The notes under the pieces were generated by a model. It was given only the letters and a program-made list of their open reading frames with translations, ran no database searches and was not told the origin of the DNA. Below are positions 1 to 7,408 of a stretch of 64,000 nucleotides of DNA, piece by piece. A program made the position numbers and the translations under genes. Position 1 is the stretch's first letter, and each line of letters starts with the position of its first letter. The DNA comes from Flavobacteriales bacterium (GTDB lineage: Bacteria > Bacteroidota > Bacteroidia > Flavobacteriales > Flavobacteriaceae), in the NCBI GenBank assembly GCA_017303755.1, contig JAFLBS010000004.1:310001-374000 (forward strand), in the 5' to 3' direction.

Positions 1-1
1 C

Positions 2-745
2 TTAGAAACAGGCAGTCCAAAATTAGTAATTGATGCCAATATTCTATGGCAAAAAGGAACGTCGGGCAACGAGCAAAAAATAAAACTCACTACCACAACC
101 GATTATTATACCAATACAATTCCAACAGTTTCTGGAGCAATTGTATTCGTTACCAACAGCCAAAATACCGTATTCGATTTCATAGAAGTGCCAAATACAG
201 GCGAATATGTTTGCACCAACTTTGTTCCTGTCATCAATGAAACGTATACATTAACAGTGCAACACGGCGGAATCACCTATAAATCAACCGAAAAATTATA
301 TCCAACTCCAACCATCGATTCAGTCGAACAAGAAACCGTAGATGTTTTTGGAACCAACGTTATCCAAGTGAAATTCTTCTTTCAAGACAACGGTTCTGAA
401 ACCAATTACTATTTGGGTACTATTAAAAATCAAGCGAACGCAATTCCAGAATTGGGCGCTTTTGACGATGAGTTTTTCCAAGGAAATCAAATGTTCGGAT
501 TTTATTCCGATGAAAACTTGGTTGCTGGAAACACGATTAATTTCAAATTACAAGGCATTTCATTGCGCTATTACAATTACATGAATAAGTTGATAAGCAT
601 TGCTGGAAACAGTGGTGGAAATCCATTTTCCACTCCACCAGCTACTTTACGCGGCAACATGGTCAATCAAAATAATGTCGATGACTATCCTTTAGGTTAT
701 TTTCATTTATCAGAAGTAGATACTCGAGAATATACTATTCAATAA
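2..745 (+). CDS. DUF4249-like outer-membrane-associated protein, 5' end missing
   Basis: The frame is open from base 2 with no start, so the window cuts the N-terminus off; 247 residues remain. The visible part is a beta-rich domain with an early segment resembling the immunoglobulin-like start of DUF4249 proteins and a conserved-looking C-terminal half (a GYFHLSEV segment near the end, then a short tail). DUF4249 proteins are usually lipoproteins encoded beside TonB-dependent receptors in Bacteroidota, and their function is not established. The receptor, if present, would lie left of the window. The family assignment is from memory of sequence style and has not been tested by a profile search. 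Confidence 0.7.
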   Translation, partial: LETGSPKLVIDANILWQKGTSGNEQKIKLTTTTDYYTNTIPTVSGAIVFVTNSQNTVFDFIEVPNTGEYVCTNFVPVINETYTLTVQHGGITYKSTEKLYPTPTIDSVEQETVDVFGTNVIQVKFFFQDNGSETNYYLGTIKNQANAIPELGAFDDEFFQGNQMFGFYSDENLVAGNTINFKLQGISLRYYNYMNKLISIAGNSGGNPFSTPPATLRGNMVNQNNVDDYPLGYFHLSEVDTREYTIQ

Positions 746-836
746 ATGATTTCGCCACAGATGCACAGATTCATTTTTTTTCAATTATTCAATAGTTGAA
801 ATCAGTAAAGTAGTCAATAAAAAAACTGTGAACCTG

Positions 837-852
837 TCTGCCGATAGGCAGA
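837..852. repeat. Imperfect hairpin, TCTGCC/GGCAGA
   Basis: Six-base arms flank a GATA loop, and a long T tract follows at about 865-874. It resembles a degenerate copy of the palindrome at 1007-1028 and may end transcription of the upstream gene. Confidence 0.5.
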
Positions 853-1006
853 TCAGTGGTGGCTTTTTTTTTTGTAGCTCATCCAGCTATTCATTCCAAA
901 AAAATACAGTAGAAAACAGTTTTTAAAAGTATAAAACAGCTTCCGCTGGTCGCAGTTTTATCCTAAAAAAACTAAAGTTATCCACTGTATTTTGTTTTCC
1001 ATTGCT

Positions 1007-1028
1007 ACCTGCCTGCCGGCAGGCAGGT
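1007..1028. repeat. Perfect 22-bp palindrome (CCTGCCTGCCGG half)
   Basis: The sequence equals its own reverse complement over 22 bases and is strikingly GC-rich in an AT-rich spacer. Elements of this type are scattered through flavobacterial intergenic DNA. The adjoining bases 1028-1037 are the reverse complement of CTAGCCCAGA, the opening of the longer element at 22675 and 62030. Confidence 0.75.
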
Positions 1029-1039
1029 CTGGGCTAGAG

Positions 1040-1180
1040 AAGTGCGATTTACGAAGTTGGAAGTAATAGAGATAAAATCACTATTTTTGAAACTTGAGAC
1101 AATTCGACTTTACAGAAAACCTGAAACTTGAAACTTGAAACAAAAACTTCTTCGTACCTCTAACTTCTAACCTCGCACTT
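1040..1180. repeat. Inverted repeat with AAGTGCGA arms
   Basis: AAGTGCGA at 1040-1047 is matched by TCGCACTT at 1173-1180, and partial complementarity continues inward. Tandem TGAAAC-type units lie between the arms. The right arm ends four bases before the ATG of the next gene, so the structure could affect its expression. Confidence 0.5.
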
Positions 1181-1184
1181 AAAA

Positions 1185-1847
1185 ATGTCTTCCCACCACA
1201 TCGTTCGTGACGACCAAGAACCAGCGCTCATCATTGCAAATGGCGCCGAATGCAGTATGGAATTGCTCGGACAATTACTCGAATGGTCGCCAATAGTCAT
1301 TGTATTAGACAATGCCATCGACCGCGTATTACAACTCGACATCAAAATTGATGTATTGTTGGGTGATTTTGACGGTGATTTTAATCCCGAACTGTATAAA
1401 GAAAAACAATTTCCACTCGAAATTGTTCACACGCCCAACCAAGACAAAACCGATTTAGAAAAAGCCTTTGATTACTTGATTGAAAAAGGTCATCAAGCCG
1501 TAAATGTGGTTTGGGCAACTGGTAAAAGAGCCGATCATACGATTACCAACATCACTAACATAGTAAGTTACCGCAATCAGCTAAAAATTGTGATTCTGGA
1601 CGACCATTCAAAAGTGTTTTTATTGCCGCGTACGTATGAAAAATGGTATACTGCAAACACTCCCATTTCATTAATTCCAGTGGGAAAAGTAAGCGGAATT
1701 ACTACACAAAACTTATTCTATCCACTGCAAAATGAAGAATTAACCATTGGTTACCGCACCGGAAGTAGCAATCACGTCATCGAAGACGGAATCGTAAAAA
1801 TACAACACACCGAAGGCGATTTACTCTTGATGGAATGTTTTGATTAA
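1185..1847 (+). CDS. thiN: Thiamine pyrophosphokinase
   Basis: This 220-residue cytoplasmic enzyme should transfer pyrophosphate from ATP to thiamine, making the cofactor thiamine diphosphate. Visible family signatures are the acidic GDFDGD loop (residues 60-65), the NQDKTDLEKA segment (85-94) that contributes metal and ATP binding, and GKRADHT (113-119). The length is normal for bacterial and eukaryotic TPKs. The C-terminal third is the beta-sandwich thiamine-binding part with a GSSNHV segment. The ATG at 1185 gives a standard N-terminus and follows a repeat-rich spacer. No other thiamine gene is nearby, so it probably serves salvage of thiamine on its own transcript. It converges with the minus-strand hydrolase gene. 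Confidence 0.9.
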   Translation: MSSHHIVRDDQEPALIIANGAECSMELLGQLLEWSPIVIVLDNAIDRVLQLDIKIDVLLGDFDGDFNPELYKEKQFPLEIVHTPNQDKTDLEKAFDYLIEKGHQAVNVVWATGKRADHTITNITNIVSYRNQLKIVILDDHSKVFLLPRTYEKWYTANTPISLIPVGKVSGITTQNLFYPLQNEELTIGYRTGSSNHVIEDGIVKIQHTEGDLLLMECFD

Positions 1848-1848
1848 A

Positions 1849-1907
1849 GACACGAATTTCACAAATTATCACAAATTAATTAGTGAAAATTCGTGTAATT
1901 TGTGTCG
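1849..1907. repeat. CACGAATT-type inverted repeat, possible bidirectional terminator
   Basis: GACACGAATTTCAC at 1849-1862 pairs with GTGAAAATTCGTG at 1883-1895 with one bulge, and the element ends in TTTGTGTC. It lies between convergent genes. The same CACGAATTCACAAATTA words recur at 24241 and 61614, so it belongs to a dispersed family. Confidence 0.6.
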
Positions 1908-1969
1908 AAAACTTAAAGAATCTAAAGTTAGATACCCTGAAATTGACTTATTTAAACACTAATAAATAA

Positions 1970-2836
1970 TCAATTAATGTGTTTAACTTTCAGCAATTGA
2001 TTCCTAACTATTTCGAAATGTGACCACGGAATAAAATGATCCGCATCTTTAATCGAAAGTGTGTCTATTTTTTTAGCATTGACCAATTCTTTTTGTAAAA
2101 ATGCCATATTTGAATACGGAACCAATCGGTCTTTAGTTCCATGAACAATGGTTACTTCAGCCGTAATTTCATCCAAATGCGGTTTCATATCGATTAAATC
2201 GGTTTTCAAATACCATAACTCATCATTTGAAGGTCGCAACGCACCCGGAATCAAATAACGTAAGGGTTTGCTTTTCAATATCGGTCGCCACAACTCGGGT
2301 TTCTCCGCTTTTGGATCAACCGAACCAGCCAAAATGACCAAATGCGAATACAATTTCGGATCGTCAATCGCCATTTTTACAATCAATGGTCCGCCAAGCG
2401 AATGTCCAACCAAAGCAATTGGTTGTTTATTATCCAACATCCGAACCAACTCATTAATCCATTTCGATTGAGTAGCTAAATTTTCGGGTGAACCAAAATC
2501 ACTGTAACCAAAACCCGGTCGATCCACAGCAATCATTCGGTATTTTTTCAATAGCAAACTATCGTTCAAGTACGTTTTAAATGCATCCCAACTTCCGGGC
2601 GAACCGTGAACAAAGAACAAAGTCGGATTGTTTTCATTACCTGTTTGAATGTAATGCAAAGAATGACCATCAAATTCAATAGATTCATCAACATAATCCA
2701 CTTTTTTCTCCTCAAAATACGCTTGAGTTTTTACACTACTCATGCGCATTTTCATACACGATTGACAGACAATCACATACAAAACGAACAGTAAAAACAA
2801 GGCATAGCGCTTTTTAAATCGGCGTACTAAAATCAT
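1970..2836 (-). CDS. Alpha/beta hydrolase, membrane-anchored or lipoprotein
   Basis: A 288-residue alpha/beta-hydrolase-fold protein. In order it shows the oxyanion-loop motif VHGSPGS, the VDRPGFG strand turn, the nucleophile elbow GHSLGG, an acid-containing GTKDRLVP segment and a late histidine in DADHF, giving a complete Ser-Asp-His triad. The N-terminus is basic, then hydrophobic (residues about 12-24), and ends in QSC at residues 25-27, which could be a loose Bacteroidota lipobox; otherwise it is a signal anchor. The substrate cannot be told: esterase, lactonase and haloperoxidase-like activities all occur in this fold. It is monocistronic and convergent with thiN. Confidence 0.85.
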   Translation of the reverse strand: MILVRRFKKRYALFLLFVLYVIVCQSCMKMRMSSVKTQAYFEEKKVDYVDESIEFDGHSLHYIQTGNENNPTLFFVHGSPGSWDAFKTYLNDSLLLKKYRMIAVDRPGFGYSDFGSPENLATQSKWINELVRMLDNKQPIALVGHSLGGPLIVKMAIDDPKLYSHLVILAGSVDPKAEKPELWRPILKSKPLRYLIPGALRPSNDELWYLKTDLIDMKPHLDEITAEVTIVHGTKDRLVPYSNMAFLQKELVNAKKIDTLSIKDADHFIPWSHFEIVRNQLLKVKHIN

Positions 2837-2879
2837 GTGCGGTTGATTTTAAAAAGCTAAAAGTACGGTTTTTTCTAAC

Positions 2880-2887
2880 TACCTTTG
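2880..2887 (+). promoter_or_regulatory. -7 box TACCTTTG upstream of rlmF
   Basis: TACCTTTG fits the Bacteroidota TAnnTTTG -7 consensus and lies 18 bases before the ATG. No good TTG -33 element is found at the usual 17-23 base distance, so the assignment rests on the -7 box alone. Confidence 0.45.
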
Positions 2888-2905
2888 CTTAGACTTTAGT
2901 TAAAA

Positions 2906-3844
2906 ATGAAACCAAAAACCAACTCAGAGAAAACCAATTTGCATCCTAGAAATCAGCATCGTTCACGGTATGATTTTGAAAAATTGTCAGTTGCTTTTCC
3001 AGAGCTTCAATCGTTTGTTTTCACCAATGAACACAAGAGTGAAACAATCGATTTCAGCAATCCCGATGCCGTAAAAGCGTTGAACAAAGCGATTTTAATT
3101 TCGGATTACGGAATTGCGAATTGGGACATTCCTCAACACTATTTGTGTCCGCCGATTCCTGGAAGAGCCGATTATATTCATTACATCGCCGATTTGTTAG
3201 CCAATTCTAACAACGGAATCATTCCAACTGGAGAAACTATTTGTGGTTTGGACATCGGAATTGGTTCGAATTGTATTTATCCCATCATTGGAAATTCTGT
3301 TTACGAGTGGAGTTTTGTAGGTACTGACATTGATGAAAATGCACTGCAAAATTGTAAGAAAATCATCGCTGGGAATCCGAAATTAATCGAAGTCATAAGT
3401 TTGCAATTACAAACCGAATCGCGTTTTATTTTCAAAAACATCATTTTAGCTGAAGATCGATTCGCATTTACCATTTGTAATCCGCCTTTTCATTCATCGC
3501 AACTCGAAGCCAACAAAGCTTCTGAAAGAAAAACCACTAATCTTGGAACCAAAAAAACACTAAATTTTGGTGGTCAAAACGCCGAATTATGGTGCAATGG
3601 TGGCGAAATCGGTTTCATCACTCAAATGATTTACGAAAGTGTAAAATATCCGTTGAATTGTTTTTGGTTCACCACTTTGGTTTCTAAAAAAGATAATCTT
3701 CGTACGATTTACAGAACGCTGAATAAAGTCGGCGCCATCGAAATCAAAACCATTGAAATGAACCAAGGACAAAAAATCAGTCGATTGGTCGCGTGGACTT
3801 TCTTGAGTGAAAAGCAACAAAAAGAATGGAAGTTTTCCTTATAG
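2906..3844 (+). CDS. rlmF: 23S rRNA (adenine(1618)-N6)-methyltransferase
   Basis: This 312-residue protein matches the length and pattern of RlmF (DUF890), which uses S-adenosylmethionine to methylate A1618 of 23S rRNA. The N-terminus HPRNQHRSRYDF is typical of the family. The cofactor loop DIGIGSN is at about residues 116-122, followed by GTDID (139-143). The adenine-N6 catalytic motif NPPFH is at 192-196. A C-terminal ETKIIEM-like strand closes the Rossmann fold. It appears monocistronic, with its own -7 box, and is followed by a direct and inverted repeat region before uvrB. Confidence 0.93.
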   Translation: MKPKTNSEKTNLHPRNQHRSRYDFEKLSVAFPELQSFVFTNEHKSETIDFSNPDAVKALNKAILISDYGIANWDIPQHYLCPPIPGRADYIHYIADLLANSNNGIIPTGETICGLDIGIGSNCIYPIIGNSVYEWSFVGTDIDENALQNCKKIIAGNPKLIEVISLQLQTESRFIFKNIILAEDRFAFTICNPPFHSSQLEANKASERKTTNLGTKKTLNFGGQNAELWCNGGEIGFITQMIYESVKYPLNCFWFTTLVSKKDNLRTIYRTLNKVGAIEIKTIEMNQGQKISRLVAWTFLSEKQQKEWKFSL

Positions 3845-3845
3845 T

Positions 3846-3975
3846 TCCTGAGTTACTGAGTAACTGAGTTGCTGAGAAAAAACTTTATTCTTTCACTTAG
3901 TACATTACTTTTTCATCTCCAAAATATATAACTTTGTAAATTAACAAACTCTGTCACTTAGTCACTCAGCAACTC
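3846..3975. repeat. CTGAGT tandem words and inverted repeat between rlmF and uvrB
   Basis: The left part carries repeated GAGTTACTGAGTAACTGAG words. GAGTTGCTGAG at 3866-3876 is matched by CTCAGCAACTC at 3965-3975, just before the uvrB ATG. The uvrB -7 box lies between the arms. This style of repeat is common between flavobacterial genes; its function is unknown. Confidence 0.55.
3929..3936 (+). promoter_or_regulatory. -7 box TAACTTTG upstream of uvrB
   Basis: It matches TAnnTTTG exactly and sits 45 bases before the uvrB ATG. A TTG at the -33 distance is not evident. No LexA-type palindrome was recognised next to it. Confidence 0.45.
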
Positions 3976-3981
3976 AAAAAA

Positions 3982-5970
3982 ATGAAATTCCAAGTCGTAT
4001 CCGAATACCAACCTACAGGCGATCAACCACAAGCCATTGAAAAATTAGCTAATGGCATTCGCAATGGTGAAAAATACCAAACGCTTTTGGGAGTTACAGG
4101 TTCGGGAAAAACGTTTACGGTTGCCAATGTGATTCAAGAAGTAGAAAAACCAACCTTGGTTCTCGCTCACAACAAAACATTAGCCGCGCAATTATACTCC
4201 GAATTCAAGCAATTTTTCCCTAATAATTCGGTACAATATTTCGTTTCGTACTACGATTATTACCAACCCGAAGCCTACATTCCGGTAACGGGAACGTACA
4301 TTGAGAAAGATTTATCCATCAACGATGAGTTGGAAAAACTGCGTTTAAGTACGACTTCTGCCCTACTTTCGGGTCGACGTGACGTATTGGTAGTTGCTTC
4401 GGTTTCGTGTTTGTATGGAATCGGAAATCCAGTAGAATTTCAAAAGAATGTGATTTCGATTGAAAAAGACCAAGTGATTTCCCGAACTAAATTATTGCAT
4501 CGATTGGTGCAAAGTTTGTATTCACGGACGGAAGCCGAATTCACTCCAGGAACTTTTAGAATCAAAGGCGATACAGTAGAGATTTTCCCAAGTTATGCTG
4601 ACGAACCGTTTCGCGTGCATTTTTTTGGAGACGAAATTGAAGAAATCGAAGCCTTTGATGCCAAGACCTCACAAGTGTTGGAAAAATACGAAAAACTCAA
4701 CATTTACCCAGCGAATATGTTTGTGACTTCACCTGATGTGTTGCAAGCTGCGATTTGGGACATACAACAAGATTTGGTCAAACAAGTCGATTATTTCAAA
4801 GAAATTGGTAAGCATTTAGAAGCCAAACGCTTGGAAGAACGCACCAATTTCGATTTGGAAATGATACGAGAATTGGGCTATTGTTCTGGAATTGAAAACT
4901 ACTCTCGCTATTTGGACCGACGTTTACCTGGAACTCGACCGTTCTGTTTGTTGGATTATTTCCCAGATGATTTTTTGATGGTAGTGGATGAAAGTCACGT
5001 TACTATTTCTCAAGTTCATGCGATGTACGGCGGTGATCGAAGTCGGAAGGAAAATTTAGTCGAATTTGGTTTCCGATTACCAGCTGCGATGGACAATCGA
5101 CCATTGAAGTTTGAGGAATTCGAATCGATGCAAAACCAAGTCATCTACGTTTCGGCTACTCCAGCGGATTACGAGTTAGAAAAAAGCGAAGGAATCTATG
5201 TGGAGCAAGTCATTCGCCCTACTGGATTGTTGGATCCGATTATTGAGATTCGACCAAGTTTGAATCAAATTGACGATTTAATTGAAGAAATTCAAGTGCG
5301 TTGTGAATTGGACGAACGCGTTTTGGTAACCACATTAACCAAACGAATGGCAGAAGAATTGACGAAATATTTGACGAAAGTCTCGATTCGTTGTCGTTAC
5401 ATTCATTCAGATGTTGATACACTAGAGCGTGTTGAAATAATGCAAGATTTACGAAAAGGATTGTTTGATGTGTTGATTGGGGTGAATTTATTACGTGAAG
5501 GCTTGGATTTACCCGAAGTTTCATTGGTTGCTATTCTGGATGCCGACAAAGAAGGATTTCTTCGCAGTCATCGATCGTTGACACAAACAGTAGGTCGCGC
5601 AGCACGAAACGTAAATGGAAAAGCCATTTTGTATGCTGATAAAATCACCAACAGTATGCAAAAAACAATGGATGAAACTACGTATCGTAGAGAAAAGCAA
5701 ATCGCTTACAATACCAAACACAATCTACAACCGAAAGCCTTAAACAAAAGTTTAGGTAATGCGTTGAGTGGAAATTCGGTTTCAACACAATACTACGAGG
5801 ATAAAATCTTAAAAGCAGCCGAACCCGAAAGTTTGTACTTATCCAAACCCGAAATTGAAAAGAAAATCCGTGAAGCCCGAAAAGCAATGGAAAAAGCAGC
5901 CAAAGATTTAGATTTTATGCAAGCAGCCAAACTACGCGACGAGATTAAAGCGTTGCAAGAGAAAATATAA
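3982..5970 (+). CDS. uvrB: Excinuclease ABC subunit B
   Basis: UvrB is the damage-verifying helicase-like subunit of nucleotide excision repair. UvrA hands damaged DNA to it, and it recruits UvrC for incision. This 662-residue copy is full length. It has the Walker A GVTGSGKT (residues 37-44), the tyrosine-rich beta-hairpin YYDYYQPEAY that clamps the strand at the lesion, a DESH-type Walker B, helicase motif VSATP, the QTVGRAAR motif VI, and a C-terminal UVR domain ending in KLRDEI that contacts UvrC. The start ATG gives MKFQVVSEYQPTGDQP, the normal beginning. uvrA and uvrC are not in the window. It is followed by a short hairpin and is probably monocistronic. Confidence 0.97.
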   Translation: MKFQVVSEYQPTGDQPQAIEKLANGIRNGEKYQTLLGVTGSGKTFTVANVIQEVEKPTLVLAHNKTLAAQLYSEFKQFFPNNSVQYFVSYYDYYQPEAYIPVTGTYIEKDLSINDELEKLRLSTTSALLSGRRDVLVVASVSCLYGIGNPVEFQKNVISIEKDQVISRTKLLHRLVQSLYSRTEAEFTPGTFRIKGDTVEIFPSYADEPFRVHFFGDEIEEIEAFDAKTSQVLEKYEKLNIYPANMFVTSPDVLQAAIWDIQQDLVKQVDYFKEIGKHLEAKRLEERTNFDLEMIRELGYCSGIENYSRYLDRRLPGTRPFCLLDYFPDDFLMVVDESHVTISQVHAMYGGDRSRKENLVEFGFRLPAAMDNRPLKFEEFESMQNQVIYVSATPADYELEKSEGIYVEQVIRPTGLLDPIIEIRPSLNQIDDLIEEIQVRCELDERVLVTTLTKRMAEELTKYLTKVSIRCRYIHSDVDTLERVEIMQDLRKGLFDVLIGVNLLREGLDLPEVSLVAILDADKEGFLRSHRSLTQTVGRAARNVNGKAILYADKITNSMQKTMDETTYRREKQIAYNTKHNLQPKALNKSLGNALSGNSVSTQYYEDKILKAAEPESLYLSKPEIEKKIREARKAMEKAAKDLDFMQAAKLRDEIKALQEKI

Positions 5971-5990
5971 AATACGACATTTTACGTATA
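5969..5990. terminator. Hairpin AAATACG...CGTAT after uvrB
   Basis: ATACG and CGTAT arms surround an ACATTTTA-type loop. A near copy stands at 8882-8903, so two like hairpins bracket the two paralogous genes at 6035-8848. There is only a weak T tract, so it may be a repeat more than a terminator. Confidence 0.4.
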
Positions 5991-6004
5991 CTTTCCTAAT
6001 AGTC

Positions 6005-6039
6005 AGCATGATAAATTTGTAAAAACTATTTATCATGCT
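6005..6039. promoter_or_regulatory. Perfect 12-bp inverted repeat over promoter and start codon
   Basis: AGCATGATAAAT at 6005-6016 and ATTTATCATGCT at 6028-6039 are exact reverse complements with an 11-base spacer. The left arm overlaps a TAAATTTG -7 box (6012-6019), and the right arm contains the ATG of the next gene (6035-6037). It could be a repressor operator. If transcription starts further upstream, it could instead be an RNA hairpin hiding the start codon. Confidence 0.55.
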
Positions 6040-7405
6040 TAAAAAAACCATCTTATTTCTACTGTTATCGATTATCAGTAGTTATGCTCAAAATGGTGCT
6101 CACTCTACAACTAGTAGAGTTTCGAGGCTATTTGTATCACAAGACGAAACTAAATTCTTGACCTTATCTGGCACCGAAATTGTGCTTTGGGATAACATCA
6201 CTAATCAAATGATTTGGATGAAAAAACTAAGCGATTTAGGATTGGGCAACGAGATATTACACGACCCAATAGTTGGTGTTGATCCTTATCTTAAGTACAT
6301 GGTACTAACCAATAAAATGTCGTATCGAAAGTTGGTTAATCTCACTAACTTCACAACAACTGCTTGGCCTTATTACACTTATGATTTTGTAAATGATGGA
6401 AGAATAGCCGTAATGGACTACGATTTTAATAAAAAAAATAGCCATACAACTTATTTATTGAACTTAGATAATGGTCAAAAAGAACTTATTGCTGACAAAA
6501 TGGGTGATTTGAGAGTCATCGGTAATGGAAAATTTGTTAGAATCATTAACCACGACAAATCCGTAAATGACTACAAATACGATAAATACAAAGTGTATGA
6601 CATGGCTACAAAATCGTTTAATAAATCTGATTTTGATTGGCGTGATCTTGACAACAACTTTACTTCTGGTGAATACAAAGTTACTTATTCTTATGGCGCA
6701 AAATCAATTACAACAACGGATGCTAATGGTAAACAAATTGCAAATTTCACAGTTAAAAACCCTGTAATTGGTTCAATGGAAAATAATAAAACGCATTTGT
6801 TTTATGTTTCTGAAACCCAACCTCACGCCTACTTTTTAGAGCAAGACAGCAACAAACCGAATGAAAAGTTAAGCTACTTATATGTTTATGACATTACAAA
6901 TGGTAATGTGGTAAAAAGAATTGAACTACACGACACCTCTGAATCTGCAAAGTTGATTTCCGAAAAAGAAATTGGAAAACAGAGACAAATTGAAGCTGAA
7001 AATCAACGCATATTTAATCTTCCTGAAAACGTATTAAAAAGACGATTGTCTAATCTTCAAGGAAATGCGTATTACAATACCAATACCAAGGGCATATACT
7101 ATGTAGTTCCTGATAAACCTTTGTATCAAGGTGATTTGGTGCGAATGGATGCATTGAACGACGACCCAAAACTAAAAATGGAAGTCTACGAAAAAATTGA
7201 AAACCTCGAAAATCCTTCCATTTATAAAAAAATCATCAGTAAAAAATCATGTATACATTGCAACGGAAAAGGTTTTATTTCTAACTCTTATACCCGAACT
7301 GTAGCCGATTACGAATACACCACTGGAAAAAAATTAGTTGAAACAACTACTAATACCAACTCTTGTGGCAATTGTGGTGGTTGCGGATTAACTCCAACTT
7401 TTTAA
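6035..7405 (+). CDS. Exported propeller-like protein with C-terminal CxxCxGxG knuckles (paralog 1)
   Basis: A 456-residue protein of unknown function. The first 18 residues form a signal peptide ending ...SSYAQ. The body has WD40/beta-propeller-like beta repeats (segments such as FLTLSGTEIVLWD) that suggest a propeller. A charged helical stretch follows at about residues 310-340, then a QVVPDKP-like conserved block. The last 50 residues carry two DnaJ-type zinc-knuckle motifs, CIHCNGKG and CGNCGGCG, separated by about 32 residues that include VADYEYTTG. The next gene is a full-length paralog three bases downstream, so the two are an operon pair. A zinc-finger tail of this type on an exported protein is unusual; it may bind metal or form disulfides. 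Confidence 0.8.
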   Translation: MLKKTILFLLLSIISSYAQNGAHSTTSRVSRLFVSQDETKFLTLSGTEIVLWDNITNQMIWMKKLSDLGLGNEILHDPIVGVDPYLKYMVLTNKMSYRKLVNLTNFTTTAWPYYTYDFVNDGRIAVMDYDFNKKNSHTTYLLNLDNGQKELIADKMGDLRVIGNGKFVRIINHDKSVNDYKYDKYKVYDMATKSFNKSDFDWRDLDNNFTSGEYKVTYSYGAKSITTTDANGKQIANFTVKNPVIGSMENNKTHLFYVSETQPHAYFLEQDSNKPNEKLSYLYVYDITNGNVVKRIELHDTSESAKLISEKEIGKQRQIEAENQRIFNLPENVLKRRLSNLQGNAYYNTNTKGIYYVVPDKPLYQGDLVRMDALNDDPKLKMEVYEKIENLENPSIYKKIISKKSCIHCNGKGFISNSYTRTVADYEYTTGKKLVETTTNTNSCGNCGGCGLTPTF

Positions 7406-7408
7406 ATC

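Larger units (their letters stand above)
746..1184. other. Intergenic region with several flavobacterial repeat fragments
   Basis: These 439 bases contain no credible gene. They hold an imperfect CCTGTCTGCC-type hairpin, a perfect 22-bp palindrome, a reverse-oriented fragment of the CTAGCCCAGA element that also occurs at 22675 and 62030, tandem TGAAACTTGAAAC units around 1120-1141, and an inverted repeat with AAGTGCGA arms. The promoter of the following thiamine pyrophosphokinase gene must lie inside or near this repeat material, but no clear TAnnTTTG box is visible. Confidence 0.7.
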
